From NCBI GenBank assembly GCA_947259275.1, contig CAMYMH010000022.1, positions 1 to 43,620 on the forward strand: a stretch of DNA of 43,620 nucleotides, written 5' to 3'. Position numbers and translations under genes: made by a program. Numbering within the stretch: the first letter of the stretch is position 1; each line of letters opens with the position of its first letter. This DNA is from an uncultured Acidimicrobiaceae bacterium (GTDB taxonomy: Bacteria; Actinomycetota; Acidimicrobiia; Spongiisociales; SHLN01). The notes beneath the pieces were generated by a model. The model searched no databases, was not told where the DNA came from, and saw nothing but the letters and a program-made list of their open reading frames with translations. Below are positions 17,743 to 28,483 of this stretch, piece after piece.

Positions 17743-17830
17743 TTGAACGATAAGAATACCCGATCTTATTGGCTATTAGGCTTGTTGACCGGGGCATGGA
17801 TATAAGAAAGTGATGTTCACGAGGAGAGCA
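17743..17830. promoter_or_regulatory. Divergent ramB/aceB control region with ATAAGA inverted repeat
   Basis: The ~107 bp between the divergent starts hold ATAAGA (17750-17755) facing TCTTAT (17764-17769) across 8 bp, and a third direct copy ATAAGA at 17802-17807. On the minus strand TATTCT could be a -10 box for ramB; on the plus strand TTGACC (17785-17790) is a possible -35. GAGGAGAGCA just before ATG 17831 is the aceB ribosome site. No copy of the corynebacterial RamB core TTTGCAAA is seen. The ATAAGA dyad is the best operator candidate by position, but no binding data support it. Confidence 0.45.
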
Positions 17831-19417
<1,587 letters not shown>

Positions 19418-19468
19418 GAACGCGATGCCGGGCGGCTCGAAAATGACAACACCCACAAGGAGTAATCC

Positions 19469-20755
19469 ATGACAGTCGACAAGCGGATTGAACAAGAAGC
19501 CCATCGCCTCAACCGGGAGTGGGCGAGCGATCCGCGGTGGGAAGGCGTGGAACGACCCTACTTCGCCGACGAGGTCATCCGGCTGCGGGGATCGGTTCGC
19601 GAGGAGCACACCCTCGCCACCCGCTCTGCCGAGAAGCTGTGGTCCATCACTCACGACCTCTCCTACGTCAACGCCCTCGGCGCCCTGTCCGGCAATCAGG
19701 CCGTACAGATGGTCAAGGCCGGTCTGCGCGCCATCTACCTGAGTGGATGGCAGGTGGCCGGCGATGCCAACCTCGCCGAGGAGGTCTACCCCGACCAGAG
19801 CCTCTACCCGGTCAACAGTGGACCGACGCTGGTGCGCCGCATCAACAACGCCCTCCGCCGCGCCGACCAAATCGAGTGGTCCGAAGGCAGGGATAACACC
19901 GATTGGATGGTCCCGATCGTCGCCGACGCTGAAGCGGGATTCGGCGGCCCGCTCAACGTGTTCGAGCTCATGAAGTCCTTCATCAAGGCGGGAGCGGCCG
20001 GCGTCCATTTCGAGGATCAGCTGGCGGCCGAGAAGAAATGCGGTCACATGGGCGGCAAAGTGCTGGTGCCAACCGGCCAGCACGTGCGGACCCTCATCTC
20101 CGCTCGGCTGGCGGCCGACGTGCTCGGCGTGCCCACCCTGGTGGTGGCCCGCACCGATGCCAACAGCGCCGATCTCCTGACCAGTGACATCGACTCGCGC
20201 GATCAGGAGTTCACCACTGGAGCGCGCACGATTGACGGCTTCTATCGGGTCAGAGCCGGCCTCGACCAGGCCATCATGCGCGGGCTTGCATATGCCCCGT
20301 ACGCCGACCTCATCTGGTGCGAGACCGCCCATCCCGACCTGGATGAAGCGGCCAGCTTTGCCGAGGCCATCCACGCTGAGTTCCCGGACAAGAAGCTGGC
20401 GTACAACTGCTCGCCCTCGTTCAACTGGAAGAAGCATCTGGACGACGGCACCATCGCCAAGTTCCAGCAGGAGCTGGGCGCCATGGGCTACACCTTCCAA
20501 TTCATCACGTTGGCCGGGTTCCATGCCCTCAACGCCTCCATGTTCGAGCTTGCCCGCGGCTACGTCGATGAGGGCATGACCGCCTATGTCCGGCTGCAGG
20601 AGCACGAGTTCGAGATGGAAGACGACGGCTATACCGCCACCCGCCACCAGCGTGAGGTGGGCGCTGGCTACTTCGACCAGGTCGCCCAGGTGGTTACCGG
20701 AGGCGCAGCCTCTACTCTGGCCATGCACGGCTCAACCGAAGAGGAGCAGTTCTAG
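19469..20755 (+). CDS. aceA: Isocitrate lyase
   Basis: A 428-residue enzyme splitting isocitrate into glyoxylate and succinate. ATG 19469 has AAGGAG seven bases upstream. Landmarks: [12 protein letters not shown] (~residues 90-101), [20 protein letters not shown] (metal-binding Asp), [20 protein letters not shown] with the catalytic Cys in KKCGHMGGK (~residue 191), [14 protein letters not shown] and [15 protein letters not shown]. Length fits the short actinobacterial Icl1 form. It supplies glyoxylate to the malate synthase encoded just upstream, so together they bypass the CO2-losing steps of the TCA cycle during growth on acetate or fatty acids. The class II fructose-bisphosphatase gene follows 64 bp later in the same direction. 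Confidence 0.98.
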   Translation: MTVDKRIEQEAHRLNREWASDPRWEGVERPYFADEVIRLRGSVREEHTLATRSAEKLWSITHDLSYVNALGALSGNQAVQMVKAGLRAIYLSGWQVAGDANLAEEVYPDQSLYPVNSGPTLVRRINNALRRADQIEWSEGRDNTDWMVPIVADAEAGFGGPLNVFELMKSFIKAGAAGVHFEDQLAAEKKCGHMGGKVLVPTGQHVRTLISARLAADVLGVPTLVVARTDANSADLLTSDIDSRDQEFTTGARTIDGFYRVRAGLDQAIMRGLAYAPYADLIWCETAHPDLDEAASFAEAIHAEFPDKKLAYNCSPSFNWKKHLDDGTIAKFQQELGAMGYTFQFITLAGFHALNASMFELARGYVDEGMTAYVRLQEHEFEMEDDGYTATRHQREVGAGYFDQVAQVVTGGAASTLAMHGSTEEEQF

Positions 20756-20819
20756 ATCTCAAAGGCCACCCGAAGAGGAATTCTGGAGTACGTTTACCTG
20801 GTCACCAGAGGGGTTGTTT

Positions 20820-21806
20820 ATGGTTGAGGTACCGGAGCGAAATCTCGGCCTCGAATTAGTCAGGGTGACCGAGACCGCCGCCCTGGCCGCGGCTCGCTGG
20901 CAGGGTCGGGGCGACAAGGAAGCTGCCGATCAGGCTGCGGTTGACGGAATGCGCCTCATCCTGTCCCATATCGAGATCGACGGGACCATCATCATCGGCG
21001 AAGGAGAGAAGGACGAAGCCCCCATGCTCCACAATGGGGAGCGGGTGGGTACCGGGCGAGGCATGGCGGTCGATGTGGCGGTCGACCCGGTGGACGGCAC
21101 CACCCTCACCTCCGAGGGGATGCCGGGAGCCGTGTCCGTGATTGCCATCGCCGAGGAGGGAAGCATGTACGCCCCCGGGAGCCTCGTCTACATGGACAAG
21201 ATCGCGGTCGGGCCGCCCGCCGCCGGGATGATCGACCTGGAAGCGCCGGTCGCCCACAACCTGTCCCAAGTGTCCAAGGCACTCGACAAGGACATCTCCG
21301 AGCTCACCGCCATCATCCTCAACCGCCCCCGCAACGCTCCCTATATCGACGCCGTGCGTCAGGCGGGAGCTCGCATCCGGCTGATACGGGACGGCGACGT
21401 GGCCGGCGCCATCGCCACTGCCCAGGAGGACAGCGGTATCGACATCCTGTTCGGCATCGGAGGCTCCCCGGAGGCCGTCATCGCCGCCGCCGCCCTCAAG
21501 TGCATGGGGGGTGAGCAGCAATGCAGGCTGTGGCCGCGAGACGACACCGAGCGCGCCTACGCCGCTGAGGCCGGCCACGACCTCGAACGGGTGCTCACCA
21601 TGAAGGATCTGGTCAATTCTGACAACGTGTTCTTCGCCGCCACCGGAATCACCGATGGTGAGTTGTTGGACGGCGTCAAGTACAAGCACCACAACGCGAC
21701 CACTCACTCGGTGGTCATGCGGTCAAAGACCGGGTCAATCCGCTCGATGCGAGCAACCCACGATTTCACGAAGCTGCGCCGATTGAGCGCGCTCATCTAC
21801 GAGTAA
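20820..21806 (+). CDS. glpX: Class II fructose-1,6-bisphosphatase
   Basis: A 328-residue GlpX-type enzyme converting fructose 1,6-bisphosphate to fructose 6-phosphate, the committed phosphatase step of gluconeogenesis. ATG 20820 is preceded by GAGGGG at ~6 nt; the longer open frame overlaps aceA out of phase. Motifs: IIIGEGEKDEAPML (~residues 56-69), MAVDVAVDPVDGTTL (the DPxDGT metal and phosphate site, ~82-96), GIGGSPEAVIAAAALKCMGG and a C-terminal HHNATTHSVVMRSKTGS. It sits between the glyoxylate shunt and a type II GAPDH gene, so the group could convert acetate-derived malate to hexose phosphate. Actinobacteria commonly rely on GlpX as their main FBPase. Confidence 0.97.
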   Translation: MVEVPERNLGLELVRVTETAALAAARWQGRGDKEAADQAAVDGMRLILSHIEIDGTIIIGEGEKDEAPMLHNGERVGTGRGMAVDVAVDPVDGTTLTSEGMPGAVSVIAIAEEGSMYAPGSLVYMDKIAVGPPAAGMIDLEAPVAHNLSQVSKALDKDISELTAIILNRPRNAPYIDAVRQAGARIRLIRDGDVAGAIATAQEDSGIDILFGIGGSPEAVIAAAALKCMGGEQQCRLWPRDDTERAYAAEAGHDLERVLTMKDLVNSDNVFFAATGITDGELLDGVKYKHHNATTHSVVMRSKTGSIRSMRATHDFTKLRRLSALIYE

Positions 21807-21830
21807 CCTTCCGAGACGGACAGGAGCGCC

Positions 21831-22885
21831 ATGGCAAACATCGTTCACGTCAAAGGCACCGGGACTATTGGTGAGCCCCTCATCGGGCTCTTCGACGATC
21901 ACCGCGAAGCGTTCGGGATCGACGAGATCACCTTCCACAAGCGCACTCCCCTCATCGACGAGCGAGGCAAGGTCAGCGACCTCATCCGACGCGGCGCCTC
22001 CCTGGCGGTGGATGAGGACCGCTGGGCCGATTTCGAGGCCATGGGCCTGACCCCCAAGTTCAAGGCCCTGGAAGCCATCGAGCGCGCCTCGGTTGTCATC
22101 GACTGCACCCCGGCGGGCAACGCCAACAAACAGAAGTACTACCAGGCTGCCGCCGGCCCGGTTGGCTTCCTGGCCCAGGGTTCGGAGTTCGGGTTCGGGA
22201 AACCCTATGCGCGGGGAATCAACGACTCGGCCCTGGCGCGCGACGAGGACCGGTTCATTCAGGTGGTTTCGTGCAACACGCACAATATCTCGTCACTGGT
22301 CAAGACCCTTGCCCTGGACCCCGATGGCACCAGCCACCTGATTGCGGGCCGCTTTCTCTGCATGCGGCGGGCCAACGACATCAGCCAGGATGGCTCGTTC
22401 GTGGCCGCCCCCACCGTGGGAACGCATAACGACGACAGGTTCGGAACTCACCATGCCCGCGATGCGCATGCACTCTTCACCACCCTGGGGTACGACCTGC
22501 CGGTTTGGTCATCGGCCATCAAGCTCCCGACCCAATACATGCATTCGATCTGGTTCAGCCTGGAACTCGACGAGGACATGACCGTCGATCAGGCGATCGA
22601 ACGCCTGCAGGGCAACACCCGGGTCGCCCTCACCTACAAGCGGTCGGCCAATCAGATCTTCTCCTTCGGCCGCGACCACGGCTTCTACGGCCGCATTCTC
22701 AGCCAAACAGTGATTCCGGTTGAGACGCTTTCGGTGCGCAACGGCAACGAGCTCATCGGCTTCTGCTTCACGCCACAGGACGGTAACGCCCTGCTTTCCT
22801 CACTCACCGCCACCCTATGGCACCTCTATCCTGATGGCTTCGAGGACCGCATCGACGTGATCCGCAAGTACCTGTTCCAAGAGGT

Positions 22886-22889
<4 letters not shown>
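21831..22889 (+). CDS. Type II (archaeal-type) glyceraldehyde-3-phosphate dehydrogenase
   Basis: A 352-residue protein starting at ATG 21831 with GACAGGAG upstream. The N-terminal Rossmann segment is VHVKGTGTIGEPLIGLF; VVIDCTPAGNANKQKYY (~residues 87-103) corresponds to the archaeal VIDxTPxGVGxKN element, and VVSCNTHNISSLVKTL (~145-160) holds the catalytic Cys in the CNT context of type II GAPDH, where archaeal enzymes read CNTTGLCR. This is distinct from the usual bacterial GapA, which has SCTTNC. Type II enzymes act on NAD(P)+ and phosphorylate glyceraldehyde-3-phosphate, reversibly. Position after glpX supports a gluconeogenic direction. The His-Asn in place of Thr-Gly after CNT is unusual and could alter activity. 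The stop codon overlaps that of the convergent GH13 remnant. Confidence 0.85.
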
Positions 22890-23230
<341 letters not shown>

Positions 23231-23234
<4 letters not shown>

Positions 23235-24808
23235 GGGACCATGCCTAGCCAGGCGAATTCGCATCCCGGCAGCTCGACCGCGTCGTTCCACAACCGTCCG
23301 CTCCAGAGATCCACCATCGGGTGCTCGAGCTCGACCGACCGGGGTGAGCTGGAGAAGTTGGCAACAACCAAGGTGTCGGTTTGGCGGTCGAATCGCCGAT
23401 AGCCCAGCACCGCCGGGTCGCCCAGGTCGACCAACTCGAAGCTGCCGGTTCCGAAGACCGGAAGACTGCGGCGTACGGCGAGCAGGCTGCGAACCCAGTT
23501 CAGCAAGCTTGACCGGCTGGCTTGCTGGTCGGCCACGTTGACCTTGCCGGGCTCGTAGGCCGGATCGGCTATTAGCGGCACGGAAAAGCGTGAGGGGTCG
23601 GCGGTGCTGAACCCCGCCCCCGGGTTGCCGGACCATTGCATCGGCGTTCGCACGCCGTCCCGATCGTTGAGCAGGTAGTTGTCGCCCATGCCGATCTCGT
23701 CTCCGTAGTAAAGGAAGGGCGAGCCGGGGAGCGAAAGCAGAACCCCGTGGAGCAGCTCGAACCAGGATCGATCGTTGCCGAGCAGGGGCATGAGCCGCCG
23801 TCGGATGCCGACGTTCTTCTTCATTGCCGGGTCGGGAGCGTACTCCTGGTACATATAGGCCCGGTCTTCGTCGGTGACCATCTCCAGAGTCAGCTCGTCG
23901 TGGTTGCGCAAGAACACCCCCCACTGGCAGTTGGGTGGGATGGCGGGAGTCGCCTCGAGGGCTTTGACGATATCGGAAGCATCCTCTCGCTTCAGGGCCA
24001 TGTAGAGCGTGGGCATGACCGGGAAGTGGTAGGCCATATGGCACTCATCGCCGTCACCGAAATAGGCGACGACATCGGGCGGCGGCTGGTTGGCCTCGGC
24101 CAGCATGATGCGGTCCCGGTACTCGGCATCGACCATAGCCCGCAGCTCCTTGATGAAGGCGTGGGTCTCGGGCAGGTTCTCGCTGATGGTTCCCTCTCGC
24201 TCGTACAGGTAGGGGATGGCATCCAGCCGCAACCCGTCGAATCCGATATCGAGCCAAAACCGCACCACGTCCTTGACCGCCTCTCTGACGTCAGGATTGT
24301 CGAAGTTGAGGTCGGGCTGTTCTGCGTAGAACCGGTGCCAGTAGTAGGCGCCGGCCGTTTCATCCCACTCCCAGTTGGAGTCCTGGGTGTCGATGAAGAT
24401 GACCCGGGAATCTGCATAACGATCGCTGGCATCGCTCCACACGTACCAGTCCCGGGTCGCCGACCCGGGACGGCGGGCCGCCTGAAACCAGGGGTGCTGG
24501 TCGCTCGTGTGGTTGACAATGACGTCGGCGATGGCTCGCATTCCTCGCGCATGGATCTCGGTCAGCAGCTCCTTGACGTCATCGAGGGTGCCGAACTCCT
24601 CCCGAACCCCGGTCAGGTCGGAGACGTCGTAGCCGCCGTCAACCATCGGTGACGGGTAGAACGGCAGCAACCACAGGCAGTCGACTCCGAGCCATTCGAG
24701 GTAGTCGAGTTTGGCGGTGACGCCGGGAATATCTCCGATGCCATCACCGGTGGAGTCGTAGAAGGCATGGATGGAGATTTCGTAGAAAGTGGCAGTCTGA
24801 AACCACAT
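23231..24808 (-). CDS. treS: Trehalose synthase (maltose alpha-D-glucosyltransferase)
   Basis: A 525-residue GH13 enzyme interconverting maltose and trehalose. ATG 24808 gives MWFQTATFYEISIHAFYDS, the typical TreS start. Motifs: DVIVNHTSDQHPWF (region I), GLRLDAIPYLYEREGT (region II with nucleophile Asp; the PYLYEREGT tail is diagnostic of TreS), IMLAEANQPP (acid/base Glu; TreS commonly has EANQWP), and FLRNHDELTLEMVTD (region IV). It is slightly shorter than the usual 560-600 aa and lacks the maltokinase fusion seen in some relatives. It probably feeds trehalose metabolism or the GlgE alpha-glucan route. The gene is divergent from the molybdate operon, and was coupled by ATGA to a second GH13 gene that is now decayed. 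Confidence 0.9.
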
Positions 24809-24880
24809 GATCGAAACGCTAGTCGGCTGTTCGCTTTCCAGACTCCTCCCCGTATATACGCCACTATCGGCCGCCTCAGC

Positions 24881-24895
24881 TAGTATTTGCAAGGT
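24881..24895 (+). promoter_or_regulatory. Possible -10 box for a leaderless mod operon transcript
   Basis: TAGTAT at 24881-24886 lies nine bases before ATG 24896, and no Shine-Dalgarno precedes that ATG. This spacing fits an actinobacterial -10 element with transcription starting at or a few bases before the start codon. No convincing -35 is seen. A nearby GTATATAC palindrome (24852-24859) may belong to the divergent treS promoter or to a regulator site. Confidence 0.4.
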
Positions 24896-25282
24896 ATGGA
24901 GGCCAATCAATATCGTATTTCAGAGGTCGCCGAAATCATCGGTACCAGCGCCGACACCATTCGACGGTGGATCGATGGCGGGCGGTTGGCGGCCACCAAA
25001 TCAGACCGCGGCCATCGGATCGTGGCTGGTGACGATCTGGCCGCTTTCGCCGAATCGGGCTTGCCAGAGGCCAGCCATCGCCAGTCGGCTCGCAATCGCT
25101 TTCCGGGGATCGTTACCAGGGTGGAGAGCGACAACGTCGCGGCCAAGGTCGAACTGTTCGCCGGTGGCCATCGGCTGGTGTCCCTCCTGACTCGCGAGGC
25201 GGTCGACGATCTCGGGCTCGAGCGAGGAGTCCGTGCGACCGGAGTGGTCAAGGCCACCAACGTCATCATCGAGGTGGAATGA
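24896..25282 (+). CDS. HTH-TOBE molybdate-responsive regulator
   Basis: A 128-residue protein with two parts. Residues ~5-58 are a MerR/excisionase-like helix-turn-helix: QYRISEVAEIIGTSADTIRRW then GGRLAATKSDRGHRIV. Residues ~68-128 are a single TOBE/Mop domain: RNRFPGIVTRVESDNVAAKV, ELFAGGHRLVSLLTREAVDDL and VKATNVIIEVE, the fold that binds molybdate or tungstate at subunit interfaces. ATG 24896 is preferred over TTG 24887. It is the first gene of the operon and overlaps modA by ATGA, so it probably senses oxyanion and controls its own operon, standing in for ModE. The DNA-binding part differs from the winged helix of E. coli ModE. Confidence 0.85.
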   Translation: MEANQYRISEVAEIIGTSADTIRRWIDGGRLAATKSDRGHRIVAGDDLAAFAESGLPEASHRQSARNRFPGIVTRVESDNVAAKVELFAGGHRLVSLLTREAVDDLGLERGVRATGVVKATNVIIEVE

Positions 25283-25995
25283 AGCGAGCCACTGTCGTCG
25301 TGGCCCTCCTTCTCCTGGTGAGCGCCTGCGGTCGGCCCCGATCGTCAGAAGTCTTCGTCGGCTCGGCCTCGTCGTTTGCTCGCGCCGTCCACTCTGCGCG
25401 TGATTTGTACCTCCAGCACAAGCTCAAGGTTCTTGTCGCCGGCAGCCACACCCTCGCCACCCATGTGCTCGACGATGCTCCCATCGATGTGATCGTCACC
25501 GCCGATCACAGGACAATCGAGCCGTTGATCGCGGCGGGCAAGACGGCCGCCGACCCGGTGCTGATCGCGCGCAACCAGGTGGTGATCGCGGTCGCCGACG
25601 AAAACCCTCTCGAGATACGGTCACTCGCCGACCTGGCGCGGTCTGACGTCAAGGTCGTGCTGGCCGATCCAGAGGTGCCGCTCGGTGCCTACTCAGCCGA
25701 GGTTCTGGGGTCGGCCGGCGTTGACGTTCGGCCGGTGAGCCTCACCGACAACGCGACGGCAGTGGCTGCCATTGTCTCCTCCGGTGAGGCCGACGTTGGC
25801 CTCGTTTACCAGACTGATCTGACCGTATGGGAGCTCACTGGTATCAGTCTTCCTCTCGAGGTCGGCATCCAGACCGAGTACTACGCCGCCCCCCTCACCG
25901 AGGCGCCAAACCCGGGCGGGGCGAGGCAGTTTGTCGACTTCCTGCTTTCCGATGAGGGGCGCAGTCTCCTTCGCGAGCTTGGCTTTTCGGCATGA
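25279..25995 (+). CDS. modA: Molybdate ABC transporter substrate-binding lipoprotein
   Basis: A 238-residue exported lipoprotein with signal MKRATVVVALLLLVSACG (lipobox VSAC). The mature part has the ModA layout: an early FVGSASSFARAV in place of the usual AAASL segment, VLVAGSHTLATHV (oxyanion-binding Ser/Thr), PIDVIVTADHRTIEPLIAAG, PVLIARNQVVIAV, PLGAYSAEVL, and SGEADVGLVYQTD near the C-terminus. It captures molybdate or tungstate outside the membrane and delivers it to ModB. It overlaps the upstream regulator and the downstream modB by ATGA junctions, so all four genes are translationally coupled. Confidence 0.92.
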   Translation: MKRATVVVALLLLVSACGRPRSSEVFVGSASSFARAVHSARDLYLQHKLKVLVAGSHTLATHVLDDAPIDVIVTADHRTIEPLIAAGKTAADPVLIARNQVVIAVADENPLEIRSLADLARSDVKVVLADPEVPLGAYSAEVLGSAGVDVRPVSLTDNATAVAAIVSSGEADVGLVYQTDLTVWELTGISLPLEVGIQTEYYAAPLTEAPNPGGARQFVDFLLSDEGRSLLRELGFSA

Positions 25996-26762
25996 AGCGG
26001 CTCATACCGGGCCGGGTCGGCGCGCTGGCGAGTGCCGGTGTGCTGTTGCTCGTCGTCCCTTTCGTCGGGCTGTTGTTCCGCATTCCGTGGACTCGAATCG
26101 GCAACGATGTCGCCGATTCGGGAACGGCGCTGCGCCTCTCGATCGTGGTTTCAGTGTTGGCAACCATCGTGGCGCTGGGCGTTGGTGTGCCACTCGGCTG
26201 GACGCTGGCGCGGGGCACTTTTCGTGGAAAGGCACTGATGCGCTCCGCAGTACTCCTCCCCATCGTGCTCCCACCGGTGGTCGCCGGTTCCGCGTTGCTT
26301 GCCTCGCTCGGACGGCGTGGCTTCCTGGGCTCGGTCATCGATGACGCCGTCGGGATCACGCTTCCGTTCACGACGGCGGGAGCGGTGATCGCTGCCGCCT
26401 TCGTGGCGTTGCCGTTCGTGGCCCTGGTTTCCGAGGCCGGCTTCCGGGCCTCAGACGAGAGGCTGGAGGAGGTAGCAGCGACCTTGGGCGCCGGATCCTG
26501 GCGCCGGTTTCGACGGGTTGCACTCCCCCAGGCGGCCCCCGCCCTCATCGCCGGTGCCGCGCTTGGATGGGCCCGCGCCCTCGGCGAGTTTGGCGCCACC
26601 ATCACGTTTGCCGGCAACCTGGAGGGCCGAACCCAGACCCTGCCGCTTGCCATCTTCTTCGAGCTCCAGCAGGACCCGGAGGCGGCTTTCAGCCTGAGCC
26701 TGATCCTGGTGCTGGTGTCGCTGGCCGTTCTGGCGGCCGCCCGGCACAGCTGGGCGCGCTGA
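25992..26762 (+). CDS. modB: Molybdate ABC transporter permease
   Basis: A 256-residue inner-membrane permease with about six hydrophobic helices. The cytoplasmic EAA loop is recognisable as LEEVAATLGAGSWRRFRRVA (~residues 158-177), followed by LPQAAPALIAGAALGWARALGEFGATITFAGN, the conserved ModB/CysT stretch (pieces LGWARALGEFGATITF). An early segment ALRLSIVVSVLATIVALG is the first core helix. It forms the translocation pore with the ModC ATPase. Start ATG 25992 overlaps the modA stop by four bases and its TGA stop overlaps the modC ATG by one base. Confidence 0.93.
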   Translation: MKRLIPGRVGALASAGVLLLVVPFVGLLFRIPWTRIGNDVADSGTALRLSIVVSVLATIVALGVGVPLGWTLARGTFRGKALMRSAVLLPIVLPPVVAGSALLASLGRRGFLGSVIDDAVGITLPFTTAGAVIAAAFVALPFVALVSEAGFRASDERLEEVAATLGAGSWRRFRRVALPQAAPALIAGAALGWARALGEFGATITFAGNLEGRTQTLPLAIFFELQQDPEAAFSLSLILVLVSLAVLAAARHSWAR

Positions 26763-27787
26763 TGTTGACTTGTTCGGTATCCGCCAACCGCAACGGATTC
26801 CAACTTGAGATCGACTTTCAAGCCCGCCCGGACGAGGTGGTGGCCGTCGTCGGCCCCAATGGCGCCGGCAAAACCTCATTGCTGCGCATCCTCGCAGGAC
26901 TCGATGCGGTTGAAACCGGGATCATCCGCGTCGACGACGAGGTGTGGGAGGACGCGACCCGGGGCGTCCACGTGGGACCCGAGCGGCGCCGGGTCGGCTA
27001 TGTGCCGCAGGCCGGTCTGCTGTTCCCACATCTGAGCGCGGTCGACAATGTGTCGTTTGGCCTTCCTGCCCCCGACCGGGCTCGAGCAACCGAGTGGCTC
27101 GAGCGGTTGGGCCTGGAAAGCCTGGCCGGCTCCTTCCCGAGCGAACTGTCGGGCGGTCAGGCACAGCTGGTGGCATTCGCCCGCGCGCTGGTGCTCAGGC
27201 CGGTTCTGCTGCTGCTCGACGAGCCGCTGGCCTCGGTCGACGTCGGCAACCGGGCCTCGATACGGCGGATCATCCGACGGGAGCTCCAAGACAACCCCGG
27301 CTACCGAATCCTCGTTACCCACGATCCGCTCGAGGCCGCTTCCCTCGCCGATCGGGTCGTCGTCCTCGATGGCGGCCGCATAGCTCAGGTCGGATCGATC
27401 GACGATCTCCGCACCCATCCAGTCTCAGAATACGTAGCCGAGCTGGTCGGCATGAACTTCTACCGCGGACAGGCCTCCGACAACACAATCAGTCTGGCCG
27501 GTGGCGCAACCCTGGTCAGCGCCTCCGTTCCTGATGGGCCGGCGCTGGCGACGATTCACCCCCGGGCCGTGTCGCTGCACATCGAACGCCCGAGTGGCTC
27601 CCCCCGGAACGTGTGGCTCGGCACGATCGCCGGAATCGAGCCCAGCCTCGACCAGGTGCGGGTTCACGTGACCGGCCCGATCGATATCGTCGCCGAAGTC
27701 ACCCGCGCCGGGGCGGCGGCCTTTTCCGAAGGCGGCGAGGTGTGGGTGGCCGTCAAGGCCTCCGAGGTGGTCGGTTATCCGCGCTAG
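26762..27787 (+). CDS. modC: Molybdate ABC transporter ATP-binding protein
   Basis: A 341-residue ABC ATPase. Walker A is GPNGAGKTS (~residues 33-41), Q-loop YVPQAG, signature LSGGQAQ, Walker B LLLLDEPLASVD, and H-loop VTHD. After the ATPase domain (~1-235) comes a ~100-residue C-terminal region starting EYVAELVGMNFYRG, with VWLGTIAGIEPSLDQVRVHV and VWVAVKASEV, consistent with one TOBE-type regulatory domain. ATG 26762 overlaps the modB stop as TGATG. It powers uptake of molybdate or tungstate, needed for molybdopterin enzymes. The signature has QAQ where QRQ is usual, a conservative change. The candidate selenoprotein gene begins 58 bp downstream. Confidence 0.93.
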   Translation: MLTCSVSANRNGFQLEIDFQARPDEVVAVVGPNGAGKTSLLRILAGLDAVETGIIRVDDEVWEDATRGVHVGPERRRVGYVPQAGLLFPHLSAVDNVSFGLPAPDRARATEWLERLGLESLAGSFPSELSGGQAQLVAFARALVLRPVLLLLDEPLASVDVGNRASIRRIIRRELQDNPGYRILVTHDPLEAASLADRVVVLDGGRIAQVGSIDDLRTHPVSEYVAELVGMNFYRGQASDNTISLAGGATLVSASVPDGPALATIHPRAVSLHIERPSGSPRNVWLGTIAGIEPSLDQVRVHVTGPIDIVAEVTRAGAAAFSEGGEVWVAVKASEVVGYPR

Positions 27788-27845
27788 TGGCGCCGGATGG
27801 AACCCTTTTGCCGTCGGCGGCGTTATCTTGGCCAGCGGGAGAAAC

Positions 27846-28481
27846 ATGCGAAGACTCATCATCCTCATCGCCCTGAGCATCGTGGCCGCCGCCTGTGGAG
27901 GCGGCGAGACTGCGGTGACCTTTGAGAGCCTCGATTCGACGGCGTCGGCCACCATGCCCCCGTCGTCCGACACTTCACCCACGACAGCCGAAGCCGGCGC
28001 ATCCACCACAACTCCCCCGTCCGACGGCGTTGCCACTGAGCCTCCGCCACCGGCTTCCACCGATCTCCCGGACTCGGACTACCCCGATGTCGTGGTTGCC
28101 GACCTGGCCGGCGGCGAAGTGAACCTCCGCCAACTCGTCCTCGAACCCAAGCCCGTCCTGCTCTGGTTCTGGGCACCGCATTGACCCACCTGTCGTCGGG
28201 AGGCTCCCGACGTCGAGCAGTTTGCTCGAGAGAACGCAGACGCCGTCACGGTGGTGGGCCTGGGAGCCCAGGACAGCTATGGCGAGGCGCTCGACTTCGT
28301 CGAGAAATACGGCACGACTTCGTTCCGCATGCTGTACGACGAGTCGTTCGAATCCTGGTCGCAGCTCGGTGTCCGCGGCCAGCCGGTTGCAATCCTCTTC
28401 GACACCAACGGCCGCGGTCAGACCATCTGGTACGGGCCGTTCAACCAGACCGAGGTGCTCGACCTGGCCGCCACCCTGTAG
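27846..28481 (+). CDS. Candidate selenoprotein: DsbE/Mpt53-like thioredoxin-fold lipoprotein with in-frame UGA
   Basis: Read through the TGA at 28182-28184, this is a 211-residue protein preceded by GGGAG. The signal MRRLIILIALSIVAAACGGG has lipobox AAAC. A Ser/Thr/Pro linker (~residues 38-75) precedes a thioredoxin fold: LLWFWAPH, then UGA (position 113), then PTCRREAPDVEQF. Actinobacterial DsbE/Mpt53-like secreted oxidoreductases have W-A-P-W-C-P-T-C here, so UGA replaces the first, nucleophilic Cys and Cys 116 is the partner. The frame stays open and conserved-looking for 98 more codons, including VVGLGAQDSYGEALDFVEKY and the cis-Pro segment VRGQPVAILFD. A hairpin directly follows the UGA (separate entry). 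If UGA is read as selenocysteine this is a U-P-T-C redox lipoprotein; if not, it is a nonsense-mutated gene. Confidence 0.7.
28182..28212 (+). promoter_or_regulatory. In-frame UGA with candidate bacterial SECIS hairpin
   Basis: Nine bases after the UGA begins a perfect 8-bp stem, CGTCGGGA (28194-28201) with TCCCGACG (28205-28212), closing the loop GGC. The loop begins 17 nt after the UGA and its first two bases are G, which fits the general bacterial SECIS layout (small apical loop 16-37 nt after UGA with an early G). It lacks the GU loop and bulged U of E. coli fdhF, but SECIS sequences vary between phyla. The stem falls in codons for R-R-E-A-P-D, so chance in GC-rich DNA remains possible. 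Confidence 0.55.
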
Positions 28482-28483
28482 GC

